From Photorhabdus akhurstii (GTDB taxonomy: Bacteria > Pseudomonadota > Gammaproteobacteria > Enterobacterales > Enterobacteriaceae), in assembly GCF_018448925.1 (NCBI RefSeq), contig NZ_RCWE01000002.1, positions 124,001 to 188,000 of the forward strand: a stretch of 64,000 nucleotides of DNA, read 5' to 3'. The position numbers and the translations under genes are program-made. This document shows, piece after piece, positions 9,027 to 18,778 of this stretch (position 1 is the first letter of the stretch; every line of letters begins with the position of its first letter). The notes beneath the pieces are model-generated. The model did no database searches, had not been told where the DNA came from, and saw only the letters and a list, made by a program, of their open reading frames with translations.

Positions 9027-10150
9027 GGCAACCTCTGGCGAGTCATGGTAGTAAAGCGTGTAGGTTGGTAAGGCAGTGGATCAATCTCCGTTTTTCTATT
9101 CAGCATCAATGCAGAGATGATTTTGGCGCTGCCCGGTGCGGTGGTTACACCTAATCCTTCATGGCCTACAGCTAGCCATAGCCATTCGTAATCAGGATGT
9201 TGTCCCAATAGCGGCAAGCCATCTGGAGTCGCGGCACGAAAGCCAGACCAACAACGTAAAATATTCATTTGACCAAGTTGAGGTAAGAAATAAAGTGAGC
9301 GCTGGAGCATAGAACGGAGTAGGGCGAGATCAATAGTGTGTTGTTCGTTATGGAACTGGCGTGAAGAGCCAATTAAAAGCTGACCAGTAGGGCGGGCCTG
9401 AACGTTGAAAGCGATTGACGTATCATTCGAGGTATGTGTACTGGCGCTATACCCTAATTCCACCAGTTGATGTGTGATGCTGGTGGGGTAACGATCTGTA
9501 ATCGCCAATTGCCCTTTTTTAGGAACAATCGGTAATTCAGGTAACAGATGTGTACTCCACAGCCCATTTGCTAGCAATATCCTCGGCGCACAATATTTCT
9601 TTCCATCACGTAGCACAACGGTTTGAGGCTCTAAGGTATGCACCTGTCCTTTAATAAACTGAATTTTGTCATTACAGCTAGCAAGAAACCAATGTACGAC
9701 ATTCGGTGCATAGACAATTCCATCCCCAGGAACACACAAACCACCGGCAATCCCACTTCTCACCATCGGTTCCACTTGATGAATTTGTGTCGCTGTCATT
9801 GGCGTATTCTCAATTCCATAGGAGGTAAGGCGTACGCTTTTTTCCTCTGCCAGTTCCATTTCGTGCTCTGCATCCGCCAGCCAAAGTGTGCCGCATCTAC
9901 GCCATGCACAATTTTCTGGCATATGTGGAGTGAATGTTCGCCATATATCTAATGAGTAACTACTCAGCGCCAGTTCCGCAGGATTATCGTCCATACACAC
10001 GAGATGCCCCATCCCTGCCTGTGTTGCCCCTTTACCACCATCATCAATTACAGCGACTCTCAAACCATCCTGTACCAACTGATAAGCACACGCGGCTCCA
10101 ATGATGCCAGCACCAACGATAATGACATCCGATATTTGGGAGGGGGTCAT
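9023..10150 (-). CDS. DadA-like FAD-dependent D-amino acid dehydrogenase, catalytic subunit of D-hydroxyproline dehydrogenase
   Basis: A 375-residue D-amino-acid-oxidase-fold flavoprotein. [19 protein letters not shown] is the FAD Rossmann loop, ILLANGLWS is the central strand, and [17 protein letters not shown] followed by [15 protein letters not shown] is the conserved C-terminal FAD site. It would remove a hydride from cis-4-hydroxy-D-proline, the product of the adjacent epimerase. The start overlaps the epimerase stop by ATGA. In Pseudomonas the equivalent catalytic subunit is called LhpB; I leave the symbol open because naming of subunits differs among species. A D-proline or other D-amino acid substrate is a weaker alternative given the operon. 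Confidence 0.85.
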   Translation of the reverse strand: MTPSQISDVIIVGAGIIGAACAYQLVQDGLRVAVIDDGGKGATQAGMGHLVCMDDNPAELALSSYSLDIWRTFTPHMPENCAWRRCGTLWLADAEHEMELAEEKSVRLTSYGIENTPMTATQIHQVEPMVRSGIAGGLCVPGDGIVYAPNVVHWFLASCNDKIQFIKGQVHTLEPQTVVLRDGKKYCAPRILLANGLWSTHLLPELPIVPKKGQLAITDRYPTSITHQLVELGYSASTHTSNDTSIAFNVQARPTGQLLIGSSRQFHNEQHTIDLALLRSMLQRSLYFLPQLGQMNILRCWSGFRAATPDGLPLLGQHPDYEWLWLAVGHEGLGVTTAPGSAKIISALMLNRKTEIDPLPYQPTRFTTMTRQRLP

Positions 10151-11097
10151 ACATTGATTCCCCAGACAAAAGGATCGCTCTTGGCAATGATTAACTTGTT
10201 ATCACCGTAAACATGCGCTGTTCCCCGGATCACTGGGGCAATTTTCTGACCAACCCACTGATATTGGGCTTCAAAAACACTTCCGATAATGCTGGATTGG
10301 CGCCAAATCTCACCCGGCTGCAATTTTCCATCCGCCGCCAGGCAGGCTAATTTAGCACTTGTTCCAGTGCCGCACGGTGAACGGTCATAGGCTTTCCCCG
10401 GACATAACACAAAATTACGACTATCTGTATCGTTATCAGGAGCGAACAATTCAATATGATCGATACACTCACCATTTTCACCGGTGATTCCTGCTTGTTC
10501 CAGTGCCTGCCTAACGGCCCAACTGTATTGCGTGAGTTCATCGATATGGTGGGGGGTTAGAAGCAGGTCATGCTGACCGATCAGAAAAAACCAATTTCCG
10601 CCCCAGGCAACATCTCCATTAACATCACCCACACCTGGTACGTTCACGGTGACATTTTGCTGATAACGATAAGAGGGAACATTATAAACAGACACGGTTC
10701 CATCCTTATGGAGCACTGCCTCTACAATCCCAACAGGGGTCTCAATTTTATATTTGCTAGGGGTCAACCAGCCCAAATAATAGAGCGAAGCAATAAGGCC
10801 CATAGTGCCGTGGCCGCACATACCTAAATACCCCGCGTTATTAAAGAAGATCACCCCCAGATCGGCGTCAGGTACAGTAGACGGACATAAAAGTGCGCCT
10901 ACCAACATATCGTTCCCTTTTGGTTCAAGAATGAGAGCCTTACGCCAGTGATCAAATTCGGCTTCAAAGCGTTGACGCTGTTTGGCAACGCTTCCTTTGC
11001 CAAGAGATGGAAATCCCTCGATTACCGTGCGGGTAGGTTCTCCTCCGGTGTGTGAATCAATGACGCGAACCATCTGATAATCATGTTTATCTGCCAT
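10147..11097 (-). CDS. lhpA: 4-hydroxyproline 2-epimerase (proline racemase family)
   Basis: A 316-residue member of the proline racemase family. It opens with [15 protein letters not shown], carries the first catalytic Cys in GMCGHGTMG and the second in [11 protein letters not shown] Cys/Cys pair in these two motifs is what separates true racemases/epimerases from the Thr-containing dehydratases. It converts trans-4-hydroxy-L-proline to cis-4-hydroxy-D-proline, the first step of the pathway. It is the first gene of a tight minus-strand operon with the three dehydrogenase subunits, and faces the PAS-AraC regulator across a 400-bp control region. Proline racemase activity is the alternative, but the downstream deaminase and semialdehyde dehydrogenase fit hydroxyproline. 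Confidence 0.92.
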   Translation of the reverse strand: MADKHDYQMVRVIDSHTGGEPTRTVIEGFPSLGKGSVAKQRQRFEAEFDHWRKALILEPKGNDMLVGALLCPSTVPDADLGVIFFNNAGYLGMCGHGTMGLIASLYYLGWLTPSKYKIETPVGIVEAVLHKDGTVSVYNVPSYRYQQNVTVNVPGVGDVNGDVAWGGNWFFLIGQHDLLLTPHHIDELTQYSWAVRQALEQAGITGENGECIDHIELFAPDNDTDSRNFVLCPGKAYDRSPCGTGTSAKLACLAADGKLQPGEIWRQSSIIGSVFEAQYQWVGQKIAPVIRGTAHVYGDNKLIIAKSDPFVWGINV

Positions 11098-11500
11098 AAA
11101 ACCACCCGATTAACGTATTTTTAATCAATGGTGGCGTACTATTTCATTTGTCGCTTGATGAATTTCATACTGCAATATGCTGAAATCAGCACAATGAAAG
11201 AATCACTGAATTGTCAGTGAGACATTCCAATAAAATAAAGATAATGGAATGAAAAATTATAAATAAACCTGATAAGGATTATTTCTGTTTTTACCAGAAA
11301 AATTTATAAATTGATCTATAAAATCAAATAGGTAAATAAGGAAGGCGGAATAACTTTCTGTGACAATTATCACATGAACACAAAATAGCTCTTTTGAATA
11401 TTGCTAATATGTCGAATCTGATATTTATCTTTTTAATCAAGATAAATAGCTAAACACGAGTCAAAAATCCTATTTTAATGGTAATAGATTGGAGATGCAG
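11098..11500. promoter_or_regulatory. Divergent control region of the hydroxyproline cluster
   Basis: About 400 bp of AT-rich DNA between the epimerase operon and the AraC-type regulator. Three inverted repeats lie within 75 bp: TGCTGA/TCAGCA at 11178-11191, TCACTGA/TCAGTGA at 11203-11220 and CATTCCA/TGGAATG at 11223-11251. They are candidate operators for the adjacent regulator. Which one is used cannot be judged from sequence alone. Confidence 0.5.
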
Positions 11501-12337
11501 ATGATGAATATATACCAGAATAATGAAAAAAACGGCATTGGCACAAATGGTTATGATGTTTGCAATGTTGAGTTTTTATCGGCGCTTTGTAGTGGATTAG
11601 TTAATCACAAACCCAATAACCTGCAAGATATTCTCAATGCGGTTGCCTTAATTACACCGTTGTTAAATGCGATTCCCAGTGTGGTTTTCTTTATCAAAGA
11701 TATCAAAGCGCGTTATCTCATTGCGAACCTTACGCTAGCCACACGCTGTGGATTTAAGTCGATCTCTTCGCTACTCGGTAAAACCTCTTCCGAAGTCTTT
11801 CCTGCTCAGATGGGCAGTTGTTACACCGAACAGGATTTACGTGTGTTGCATCAAGGGGTAATTATCCAAAACCAACTGGAGCTTCACTTTTATCATGGAC
11901 GCAAAGCAGGCTGGTGCATGACATATAAATTGCCATTGTATAATCAACATAATCAAGTTATTGGTATGGCAGGAATTTCTCATGATTTGATGGAAGTTAA
12001 GGAAAATCACCCTGTGTACCAAAAGTTGGCTATCGTTGATGATTATATTCGTGAAAACTTTGATCGAACAATTCGTCTCGAAGAGCTAACTCATTTAACA
12101 CGTCTCTCGGTTGCTCAATTGGAACGTTACTGTAAACGCATCTTTCATCTGACACCCCGGCAGATGATCCACAAAATCAGAATTGAAAAAGCTTCGGAAT
12201 TGCTGGCTACAGCATTACCTATTACAGATGTTGCCTTGCAGTGTGGTTATACGGATCACAGTGCCTTTACTCGGCAATTTAAGGCGTCAACTGGACTCAC
12301 TCCCAGTAATTTTCGTCAGTCAATAGGGCTGGAGTAA
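11501..12337 (+). CDS. PAS-domain AraC-family transcriptional regulator of hydroxyproline catabolism
   Basis: The start at 11501 is preferred over earlier in-frame codons because GGAG lies 6 bases upstream; it gives 278 residues. Residues about 40-160 look like a PAS-like sensor (AIPSVVFFIKDIKARYLIAN, later GMAGISHDLMEV). The last 105 residues are two helix-turn-helix units of the AraC type (LEELTHLTRLSVAQLERYCK and TDVALQCGYTDHSAFTRQFK, then STGLTPSNFR). It is divergent from the epimerase operon and precedes the deaminase-dehydrogenase-permease genes, so it probably activates both arms in response to hydroxyproline or a pathway intermediate. The ligand is inferred. Confidence 0.88.
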   Translation: MMNIYQNNEKNGIGTNGYDVCNVEFLSALCSGLVNHKPNNLQDILNAVALITPLLNAIPSVVFFIKDIKARYLIANLTLATRCGFKSISSLLGKTSSEVFPAQMGSCYTEQDLRVLHQGVIIQNQLELHFYHGRKAGWCMTYKLPLYNQHNQVIGMAGISHDLMEVKENHPVYQKLAIVDDYIRENFDRTIRLEELTHLTRLSVAQLERYCKRIFHLTPRQMIHKIRIEKASELLATALPITDVALQCGYTDHSAFTRQFKASTGLTPSNFRQSIGLE

Positions 12338-12658
12338 TTTGCTGTTTTACTAATATTTCCATTTTTTCGTACAACATTGGGTTATACGACATAGGGTTAA
12401 TTAATCATATATTTGAGAAGCCAGTCTTTTTACCTGTCATTAGGAATTATCGACCCCATCAAAGTCTCTCAGCTTGAAGTTTGCCATTCCTATTATGCTA
12501 ATTTCGTCATTGTTCACTGTGAAAAGTGACAAGCTTCTCAGTAGTGAAATCGCCATCATTCCACCAAAACCAACGAATCACATTTTATTAACAAAATAAA
12601 AACAATTTACATTTTAAATATCAAGTAAATAAATCCGTGACAATCAAAGGATAAGGCT
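12338..12658 (+). promoter_or_regulatory. Promoter region of the deaminase-dehydrogenase-permease genes
   Basis: The 321 bp contain no gene. An 11-bp palindrome TTCACTGTGAA at 12513-12523 shares the TCACTG core seen in the divergent control region upstream and may be a further regulator site. AT-rich sequence follows, leading to the ribosome binding site before 12659. Confidence 0.4.
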
Positions 12659-13579
12659 ATGAGCAAAAGAAAGGTTAGCTGGCAGGGTGTTTTCCCGGCA
12701 GTGACGACACAATTTAACCCCGATTTTTCCATTAATTTGGACGTCACACATAAGGTAATGACAAACCTGATTAAAGATGGGGTTTCCGGTTTAGTCGTCA
12801 ATGGTTCTGTAGGGGAAAACACATCTCTGTCTATGAAGGAGAAGCGTACTATCGTTGAACTCGCAGTAGATGTCGCTGGTGGGCAAGTTCCCGTTCTTTC
12901 GGGTATCGCAGAATTGACAACCGATAATGCGTGCAAAATGGTTTCTGAATGCCGACAGGCAGGGGCTGATGGGGTGATGATCATGCCACCTCTGGTTTAT
13001 ACCCCAACACTGAAAGAAAATAGGGCGTATTTCCGTACAATTGCTGCCTCTACCGATTTACCCGTCATGCTATATAACAACCCTCTGCTGTATAAAAATG
13101 ATATTACGCCGAAAATGCTGATGTCTCTGGCCGATTGCGAAAATATCGTTGCATTTAAAGATTCATCAGGCAATACCCGTCCTTTTAGTGATATTCCCAA
13201 TGAAACAGGCGATCGCTTCATTCTTTTTGCAGGTTTGGATGACGTTGTTTTGGAGTCAGTCGCAGTGGGCGCAGAAGGTTGGATTTCAGGTATGTCGAAT
13301 GCCTTTCCTCGGGAAGGAGAGACTCTATTCCGTCTGGCTAAACAGAAACGTTATGAAGAAGCTCGGGAATTATATCGCTGGTTTATGCCTCTGTTGCATT
13401 TGGATTTCCGCCCTGATTTGGTGCAATGCATCAAACTGTGTGAAGAAATGGTTGGCCGTGGTAGTGCCATTACCCGTCCACCGCGTTTACCACTCGAAGG
13501 GGAGACATTGGCAGAAGTACGCGCCATTGTAGAAAAAGCCCTCGCTAATCGTCCTTCACTGCCTGATGTAGGTCTCTGA
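12659..13579 (+). CDS. lhpC: 1-pyrroline-4-hydroxy-2-carboxylate deaminase (dihydrodipicolinate synthase superfamily)
   Basis: A 306-residue class I aldolase-type barrel. VNGSVGENTSLS carries the substrate carboxylate loop, MLYNNP the catalytic Tyr region and VAFKDSSGN the Schiff-base Lys. In the hydroxyproline pathway this family removes ammonia and water from pyrroline-4-hydroxy-2-carboxylate to give alpha-ketoglutarate semialdehyde. It is followed 41 bp on by the matching semialdehyde dehydrogenase, so this function is much more likely than lysine biosynthesis or another keto-acid aldolase. It has a good upstream AAGG site. It begins the plus-strand arm of the cluster. Confidence 0.88.
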   Translation: MSKRKVSWQGVFPAVTTQFNPDFSINLDVTHKVMTNLIKDGVSGLVVNGSVGENTSLSMKEKRTIVELAVDVAGGQVPVLSGIAELTTDNACKMVSECRQAGADGVMIMPPLVYTPTLKENRAYFRTIAASTDLPVMLYNNPLLYKNDITPKMLMSLADCENIVAFKDSSGNTRPFSDIPNETGDRFILFAGLDDVVLESVAVGAEGWISGMSNAFPREGETLFRLAKQKRYEEARELYRWFMPLLHLDFRPDLVQCIKLCEEMVGRGSAITRPPRLPLEGETLAEVRAIVEKALANRPSLPDVGL

Positions 13580-13620
13580 ATTGGGCTGTAACTGTTTCTG
13601 ATACCTTTGGAGGAATCACT

Positions 13621-15204
13621 ATGTTGGTAACACATTCAGGTAGGCAGTTTATTGGTGGTCGCAGGCAAGCAGAGGGAGAACGCTGTTTGCACAGTCGGCG
13701 TGCGGTGGATAACTCACCAATGGGTTATGCGTTTTATCAAGCTACACGACATGAGGTCGAACTCGCCGCCCAAGCAGCCGCCGATGCATTTACACGTTAT
13801 AGCCAAACATCGTTAGAAGAACGAGCTGTTTTTTTAGTTAGAATTGCCGATGAAATTGATGCTCTCGGTGATGATTTCATTGCCCTTGTATCAGAAGAAA
13901 CGGCTCTGCCTCCCGCTCGACTTCAAGGTGAACGGTCGAGAACGAGTGGACAAATGAGGCTGTTTGCCACGCTGTTACGCCGTGGTGATATTCATGCCGC
14001 CCGTATTGATACTGCGCAACCTGAGAGAAAACCGCTTCCCAGAGTTGATATTCGCCAGTGCCATATTCCTCTAGGTCCTATTGCGGTTTTTGGCGCCAGT
14101 AATTTCCCGTTGGCTTTTTCAACTGCGGGTGGTGACACGGCGTCAGCATTAGCTGCGGGCTGTACCGTTGTTTTCAAAGCACATAGCGGCCATATGGCTA
14201 CCGCCGAAATCATCGCAGAAGCCATTGAACGCGCTATTATCGCCACACAAATGCCCGCAGGTGTATTCAATATGATTTATGGCAATAGCGTGGGGGCAGA
14301 TCTAGTCAAACACCCCATTATTCAGGCCGTTGGTTTTACCGGTTCACTCGCTGGTGGACGTGCACTGTTCGATATGGCTGCGCAGCGACCACAACCTATT
14401 CCGGTTTTTGCTGAAATGTCGAGTATTAACCCGGTCATTGTGCTGTCAAACGCCTTAGCGCAGCGGGGAAAACAGATTGCCCAAGAACTGGTAAATTCAT
14501 TCACATTAAGTAGCGGTCAGTTTTGTACCAAGCCAGGAATAATCTTGGGTATTCGTTCACCGGAATTTGATCAATTTATTACTCACTTGACGCAGGAAAT
14601 CACGCTTCTTCCGGCACAGTCAATGCTAAACCAAGGCACGTTGCTCAACTATCAAAAAGGTATTCATCAACTGGATGATGAACCCTTAATGATACAGTTA
14701 GCCATTGGCGAACATCATGAAAATCAGGCAAGTGCAATGCTGTATCGCGCAGATATTGCTTTGTTGTTGAATAAAAATGCCCTGTTACAAGAGGAGGTTT
14801 TTGGTCCTGTTGCTATTGTGATTGAAGTCGAAAGCCAATATCAGCTTTTACACGCAATTGACTGTTTTCAGGGGCAACTTACCGCTACCTTGATTGGTGA
14901 ATACGATGAATTAGCAAATGCACATGAGCTTAGTCGACGATTACAGAGCATCGCGGGCAGGGTGGTTGTCAACGGCTATCCGACAGGCGTTGAAGTATGT
15001 GATGCCGTGGTTCATGGCGGGCCTTATCCAGCGACTTCTGATGTGAGAGGGACTTCCGTTGGCACACTGGCCATCTGGCGTTTTCTACGCCCGGTATGTT
15101 TCCAAAACTATCCCAAATCCTTACTTCCGCCTGCATTGCAAGACCATAATCCGTTAAATATTTCTCGATTAATCAATGGGGTGATGAGCCGGGAAGTATT
15201 GTAA
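13621..15204 (+). CDS. Alpha-ketoglutaric semialdehyde dehydrogenase, NADP-dependent aldehyde dehydrogenase family
   Basis: A 527-residue aldehyde dehydrogenase, the usual length for this branch. IAVFGASNFPLAFSTAGGD is the cofactor region, VGFTGSLAGGRALF the nucleotide loop, PVFAEMSSINP has the general base Glu and SSGQFCTKPG the nucleophilic Cys. LQEEVFGPVAIV is the conserved C-terminal block. It would oxidise alpha-ketoglutarate semialdehyde to alpha-ketoglutarate, bringing hydroxyproline carbon into the citric acid cycle. GGAGG sits 6-10 bases before the ATG. It belongs to the same transcription unit as the deaminase and the permease. Confidence 0.9.
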   Translation: MLVTHSGRQFIGGRRQAEGERCLHSRRAVDNSPMGYAFYQATRHEVELAAQAAADAFTRYSQTSLEERAVFLVRIADEIDALGDDFIALVSEETALPPARLQGERSRTSGQMRLFATLLRRGDIHAARIDTAQPERKPLPRVDIRQCHIPLGPIAVFGASNFPLAFSTAGGDTASALAAGCTVVFKAHSGHMATAEIIAEAIERAIIATQMPAGVFNMIYGNSVGADLVKHPIIQAVGFTGSLAGGRALFDMAAQRPQPIPVFAEMSSINPVIVLSNALAQRGKQIAQELVNSFTLSSGQFCTKPGIILGIRSPEFDQFITHLTQEITLLPAQSMLNQGTLLNYQKGIHQLDDEPLMIQLAIGEHHENQASAMLYRADIALLLNKNALLQEEVFGPVAIVIEVESQYQLLHAIDCFQGQLTATLIGEYDELANAHELSRRLQSIAGRVVVNGYPTGVEVCDAVVHGGPYPATSDVRGTSVGTLAIWRFLRPVCFQNYPKSLLPPALQDHNPLNISRLINGVMSREVL

Positions 15205-15264
15205 AACGCGCAGTTACCCCACGTTGACGTATATCAAATAAGAAACAGAAAAGGGCGAATAATT

Positions 15265-16866
15265 ATGGCGCTATACGAAGCTTCTTCGCTGCCAAAATCC
15301 GATTCAGGGCAGGGTAAATTTAAGAAGCAGTTAACACTCACGGATTTAACCTTTATTGGATTAGGGGCTATTTTTGGCTCTGGCTGGTTATTTGCAGCCA
15401 GTCATGTGTCTGTTATTGCGGGACCAGCAGGAATTTTTTCTTGGGTGATTGGCGGTATCGCCGTGCTCTTACTTGGTATTGTTTATTGCGAACTGGGGGC
15501 GGCACTGCCTAAATCAGGTGGCATTATCCGTTACCCGGTGTTTTCTCATGGTGAACTCATGGGGTATTTAATGGGTTCCATCACCTTAATTGCATTTTCC
15601 AGCTTAATAGCCATCGAAGTTGTCGCTGCTCGACAATATGCGGCGGCGTGGTTTCCATTTCTCAGTCAGCCTGGTTCTGGTGATCCGACTCTGACAGGCT
15701 GGCTGGTTCAATTTATTTTATTAGCATTTTTCTTTTATCTTAATTACAACAGCGTGAAAACCTTTGCGAAATCTAACAATATTATTAGTATTTTCAAGTT
15801 TATCGTTCCGCTGCTCGTCATTATTATCCTGTTTAATTATTTCAATCCGAGTAATCTGCAAGTTCACGGATTTTCTCCTTTTGGGATATCAGGTGTTGAA
15901 GCTGCGGTTTCAACGGGTGGTATTATCTTTGCTTATCTTGGCCTAACGCCCATTATTTCTGTCGCCGGGGAAGTGGAAAAACCTCAAAAAACAATTCCTA
16001 TTGCTCTTATTCTGTCTATTTCACTGTCTACGGTTATTTATGTTTTATTACAGTTAGCTTTCCTTGGCGGGATACCTTCTGATCTACTCTTCGGTGGCTG
16101 GAATAACATTGGGCAATATTTTTCATTGCCGTTTCGTGATATAGCCTTAATCCTCGGTGTGGGGTGGCTCGCTTTTTTGGTGGTATGTGATGCAGTGATC
16201 TCTCCAAGCGGTACTGGGAATATTTATATGAATGCCACTCCCCGTGTAGTTTATGGTTGGGCAAAAAGTGGGACATTATTTAATGTGTTTACCCATGTCG
16301 ATGAAAAATCGGGGATACCACGTCCTGCACTTTGGTTGACGTTTATTCTTTCTGTTTTCTGGACGTTACCTTTTCCTTCATGGGAAAAACTTATCAGTGT
16401 TGTTTCTGCGGCGTTAATTCTGAGCTACGCATTAGCCCCAGTAACCGCTTCTGCCTTACGTCGTAATGCTAAACAGATAAAACGCCCTTTTTATGTTAAA
16501 TGGTTTGCAATCATTGGCCCGCTTTCTTTTATTATTTCTGCTTTCATTGTTTACTGGTCTGGTTGGAAAACCGTTTCCTGGTTGCTCGGATTACAGATTG
16601 TCTTGTTTTTTATCTACTTGTTATTTAAAAATAAAGTTCCTATAGGCAAAGTGAGCCTGCGCCAACAGATAACTTCCTCCTTGTGGCTGATCGGTTTTTA
16701 CAGTGCCATGATCATTCTATCTTATTTAGGCACATTTGGCGGTAAAGGCATTATTCCGGCACCCTGGGATATCGTTGCAGTGGCAGTGATCTCTTTAATT
16801 GCCTTTTATTGGGGAACTTTTAGTGCTTTACCCAATGCTATTTTACCAACCGAGGATGAAGATTAG
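15265..16866 (+). CDS. APC-superfamily amino acid permease, probable hydroxyproline/proline importer
   Basis: A 533-residue inner-membrane protein with about 12 hydrophobic segments. TLTDLTFIGLGAIFGSGWLF is the first APC helix with the unwound glycine motif, and the ELGAALPKSGGIIRYPVFSHG loop is characteristic of the aspartate:proton symporter/YveA-like branch. It ends with a charged tail (PTEDED). Sixty base pairs separate it from the dehydrogenase, and a hairpin terminator follows, so it is the last gene of the arm. The pathway context points to uptake of hydroxyproline; the exact amino acid is inference. Confidence 0.85.
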   Translation: MALYEASSLPKSDSGQGKFKKQLTLTDLTFIGLGAIFGSGWLFAASHVSVIAGPAGIFSWVIGGIAVLLLGIVYCELGAALPKSGGIIRYPVFSHGELMGYLMGSITLIAFSSLIAIEVVAARQYAAAWFPFLSQPGSGDPTLTGWLVQFILLAFFFYLNYNSVKTFAKSNNIISIFKFIVPLLVIIILFNYFNPSNLQVHGFSPFGISGVEAAVSTGGIIFAYLGLTPIISVAGEVEKPQKTIPIALILSISLSTVIYVLLQLAFLGGIPSDLLFGGWNNIGQYFSLPFRDIALILGVGWLAFLVVCDAVISPSGTGNIYMNATPRVVYGWAKSGTLFNVFTHVDEKSGIPRPALWLTFILSVFWTLPFPSWEKLISVVSAALILSYALAPVTASALRRNAKQIKRPFYVKWFAIIGPLSFIISAFIVYWSGWKTVSWLLGLQIVLFFIYLLFKNKVPIGKVSLRQQITSSLWLIGFYSAMIILSYLGTFGGKGIIPAPWDIVAVAVISLIAFYWGTFSALPNAILPTEDED

Positions 16867-16940
16867 TGCTGATGGATAAAGGGCAGAGAAGGGAGTTAAC
16901 GTTTAAGGTTGGCTCTGGAATTGATAGATGGTTCTATTAA

Positions 16941-16978
16941 AGCTCACTGAGTTGTTAAAAACAGTGAGCTAATTTCTT
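16941..16978 (+). terminator. Terminator after the hydroxyproline permease
   Basis: A perfect 9-bp stem (AGCTCACTG / CAGTGAGCT, 16941-16949 and 16962-16970), 12-nt loop, then AATTTCTTGT. Confidence 0.7.
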
Positions 16979-17041
16979 GTATTCTTAGGCTTTTGTCAGT
17001 CTTATTGGATTTTGGGTTTCAATAGCCTTTTCCATCATAAA

Positions 17042-17623
17042 TCAAGCACCTTCTGCAATGCTTGTTGCTTCAGGAACCTCAATTAATTTTCCTGACCTCA
17101 CATCATATATGTACCCATATATGGAGATATTTGCGGGGACAAGAGGGTGGGTACGAATACGATGAATATCTTCAACTACGCTATCAACTTGATTGCTAAT
17201 GGTAAGCCATTTGATATATTTTCCCTCGGATGATCCTGTACCGTTGCCGACATCTTTAAATCCCTCTTCCGTCATTATTGCGCTTTCCAGGCTGCTTTCC
17301 AGTAGATCGCCCATGATATTGTCTGTAAAAAGTTCCATCCCACAATTAGTATGGTGAATGACAAACCACTCTTTTGTGCCAAAAAGTTTATAGGAAATGA
17401 TAAGTGAACGAATGGCGTCATCGCTGGCTCTTCCGCCTGCATTACGAATAATATGAGCGTCACCTTCAGATAAACCTGCAAATTTTGCTGGATCCAACCT
17501 GGCATCCATACACGTCAATATGGCAAATCGTCTGACAGCAGGTAAACCAAGGTTTTTTTTATCGCCAAAAGTTTCTGCATATGCAATATTAGCGTCACTT
17601 ATTTCTCTGATAACACTGCTCAT
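17042..17623 (-). CDS. Beta-class carbonic anhydrase
   Basis: The start at 17623 (193 residues) is preferred over an ATG 15 bases upstream because GGGAGG precedes it. [11 protein letters not shown] supplies the Cys and Asp-Arg dyad, [17 protein letters not shown] is the family signature, and [10 protein letters not shown] supplies the His and Cys zinc ligands. It interconverts CO2 and bicarbonate in the cytoplasm. The CMDARLDP form marks the shorter branch of the family common in both Gram-positive and Gram-negative bacteria. The gene stands alone and converges with the permease. Bicarbonate supply for carboxylations or pH balance is the usual role. Confidence 0.92.
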   Translation of the reverse strand: MSSVIREISDANIAYAETFGDKKNLGLPAVRRFAILTCMDARLDPAKFAGLSEGDAHIIRNAGGRASDDAIRSLIISYKLFGTKEWFVIHHTNCGMELFTDNIMGDLLESSLESAIMTEEGFKDVGNGTGSSEGKYIKWLTISNQVDSVVEDIHRIRTHPLVPANISIYGYIYDVRSGKLIEVPEATSIAEGA

Positions 17624-17904
17624 CCTTCCTCCCTTCATATAGAAAATTAACTTTTTAATAAAGCTAGGGTATCCATCTAGATAAATGAATATGAGGCTGA
17701 AAATACAGATATATAAAAAAAATTTATGAAAAATATATACTCGTATCCTTTGTACTGGTCAAGTAAATCTTAAGTGTTTCAACAGGCATTGTGATGTAAT
17801 GATGTTTTCGGTGGAGAGAGTTGTACTTTAAAAAAATTCTAGGGTGGGGTATGGTTCGCCACAGCTTACCTACCCAATTTATGCACTATGCACAAGGATC
17901 TCAT

Positions 17905-18345
17905 ATGCGGCTATCTATTCGAACTTTATCAGCCTTTACATCTTTTGCTTTCCTCATTGCTCCGTTTTTCATTCAAGCACATAGCAACAATACTGCTGGT
18001 ATTAACGTTGAAAAATTGCTTGAGACTGAAAAGTCTTGGGATGGCGTGTCTTATCAGGGATACCCTAAAGGCACTCCTCAGCTTTCAGTTCTTAAAATTA
18101 CTATTGCTCCAAATACCAGTCTTGCCTGGCATGAGCACCCGATACCTAATGTAGCTTACGTGCTGGACGGGGTGTTAACGGCAGAGAAAAAATCCAGTGG
18201 CGAAAAACGTCTTATAAAGGCGGGAGAGGTGGTACCGGAGATGGTTGACAGCACTCATCGCGGTTACACAGGCAAAGAGGGTGCTACTCTCGTGGTCTTC
18301 TACGCGGGACAAAAAGATATCCCTCTTTCTAAACCCGTTGAGTAA
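17905..18345 (+). CDS. Secreted cupin-domain protein
   Basis: The start at 17905 is preferred to in-frame codons further upstream because AAGGA lies 8 bases before it and the product then opens with a signal peptide (MRLSIRTLSAFTSFAFLIA, cleavage near AHS). The mature part of about 120 residues is a single cupin: PNTSLAWHEHPIPNVAYVL holds the first metal-binding His cluster and DSTHRGYTGKEGATLVVFY the second. It would fold as a small periplasmic beta-barrel that binds metal. The enzymatic activity, if any, is unknown. It is monocistronic, 190 bp before the parDE promoter; the intervening bases hold no recognised gene. Confidence 0.8.
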   Translation: MRLSIRTLSAFTSFAFLIAPFFIQAHSNNTAGINVEKLLETEKSWDGVSYQGYPKGTPQLSVLKITIAPNTSLAWHEHPIPNVAYVLDGVLTAEKKSSGEKRLIKAGEVVPEMVDSTHRGYTGKEGATLVVFYAGQKDIPLSKPVE

Positions 18346-18490
18346 AAATCACTCAGGCAGGACAAGATGCACTTGAGACGACCTTTAACAACCTGGATTG
18401 CCTTGCGGCTGTACTCGCTGTCTTCAATCAATCATCCGTATCTAGCGGGTGGTGTACAAACATAGTCTGCTGGTGATCATTGTTATGCCT

Positions 18491-18518
18491 TGCTATAATT
18501 GTATTACTCAGTAATACA
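18491..18518 (+). promoter_or_regulatory. parDE promoter with overlapping operator
   Basis: An extended -10 element (TGCTATAAT, 18491-18499) is followed at once by a perfect palindrome TGTATTAC-TCA-GTAATACA (18500-18518). The position, over the expected transcription start and before parD, fits autoregulation by the ParD ribbon-helix-helix protein. The -35 box is weak. Confidence 0.75.
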
Positions 18519-18535
18519 ATGAAGAGACGAATTTT

Positions 18536-18778
18536 ATGGCACGAGTAACTAGTGTTACCCTTGGTGAGCATTTCAACGGGTTCGTTGGTGATATGATCCA
18601 ATCTGGTCGTTATGGCAACACATCCGAAGTTGTCCGCGATGCTTTGCGCCTGATGGAGGCTCGCGAGCAGCGTATTCAGAATGTTCGTGAAATGGTGTTG
18701 GCTGGCCTGAATTCCCCCGTCAGCAAAAACAGCATGGATGATATTTTTGTAATGGCAGCGAAGGACTTAAATGTATAA
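18536..18778 (+). CDS. parD: ParD-family antitoxin
   Basis: An 80-residue ribbon-helix-helix protein. VTSVTLGEHFNGFVGDMIQS is the DNA-binding beta strand and first helix, and RYGNTSEVVRDALRLMEARE is the second helix. The C-terminal tail (MDDIFVMAAKDLNV) would wrap the toxin. The gene overlaps parE by 8 bases. A palindromic operator lies directly upstream. Both partners look full length, so this is one of only two intact toxin-antitoxin modules in the window. Confidence 0.92.
   Translation: MARVTSVTLGEHFNGFVGDMIQSGRYGNTSEVVRDALRLMEAREQRIQNVREMVLAGLNSPVSKNSMDDIFVMAAKDLNV

Noticed and set aside
7453-10150. The three dehydrogenase genes as a hydrogen cyanide synthase (HcnABC)
   Set aside because: The fold order is similar, but the coupled epimerase and the nearby deaminase and semialdehyde dehydrogenase fit hydroxyproline breakdown better.
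18358-18470. Short frames between the cupin gene and parDE
   Set aside because: About 33 codons at most, no recognisable domain and no good ribosome binding site.
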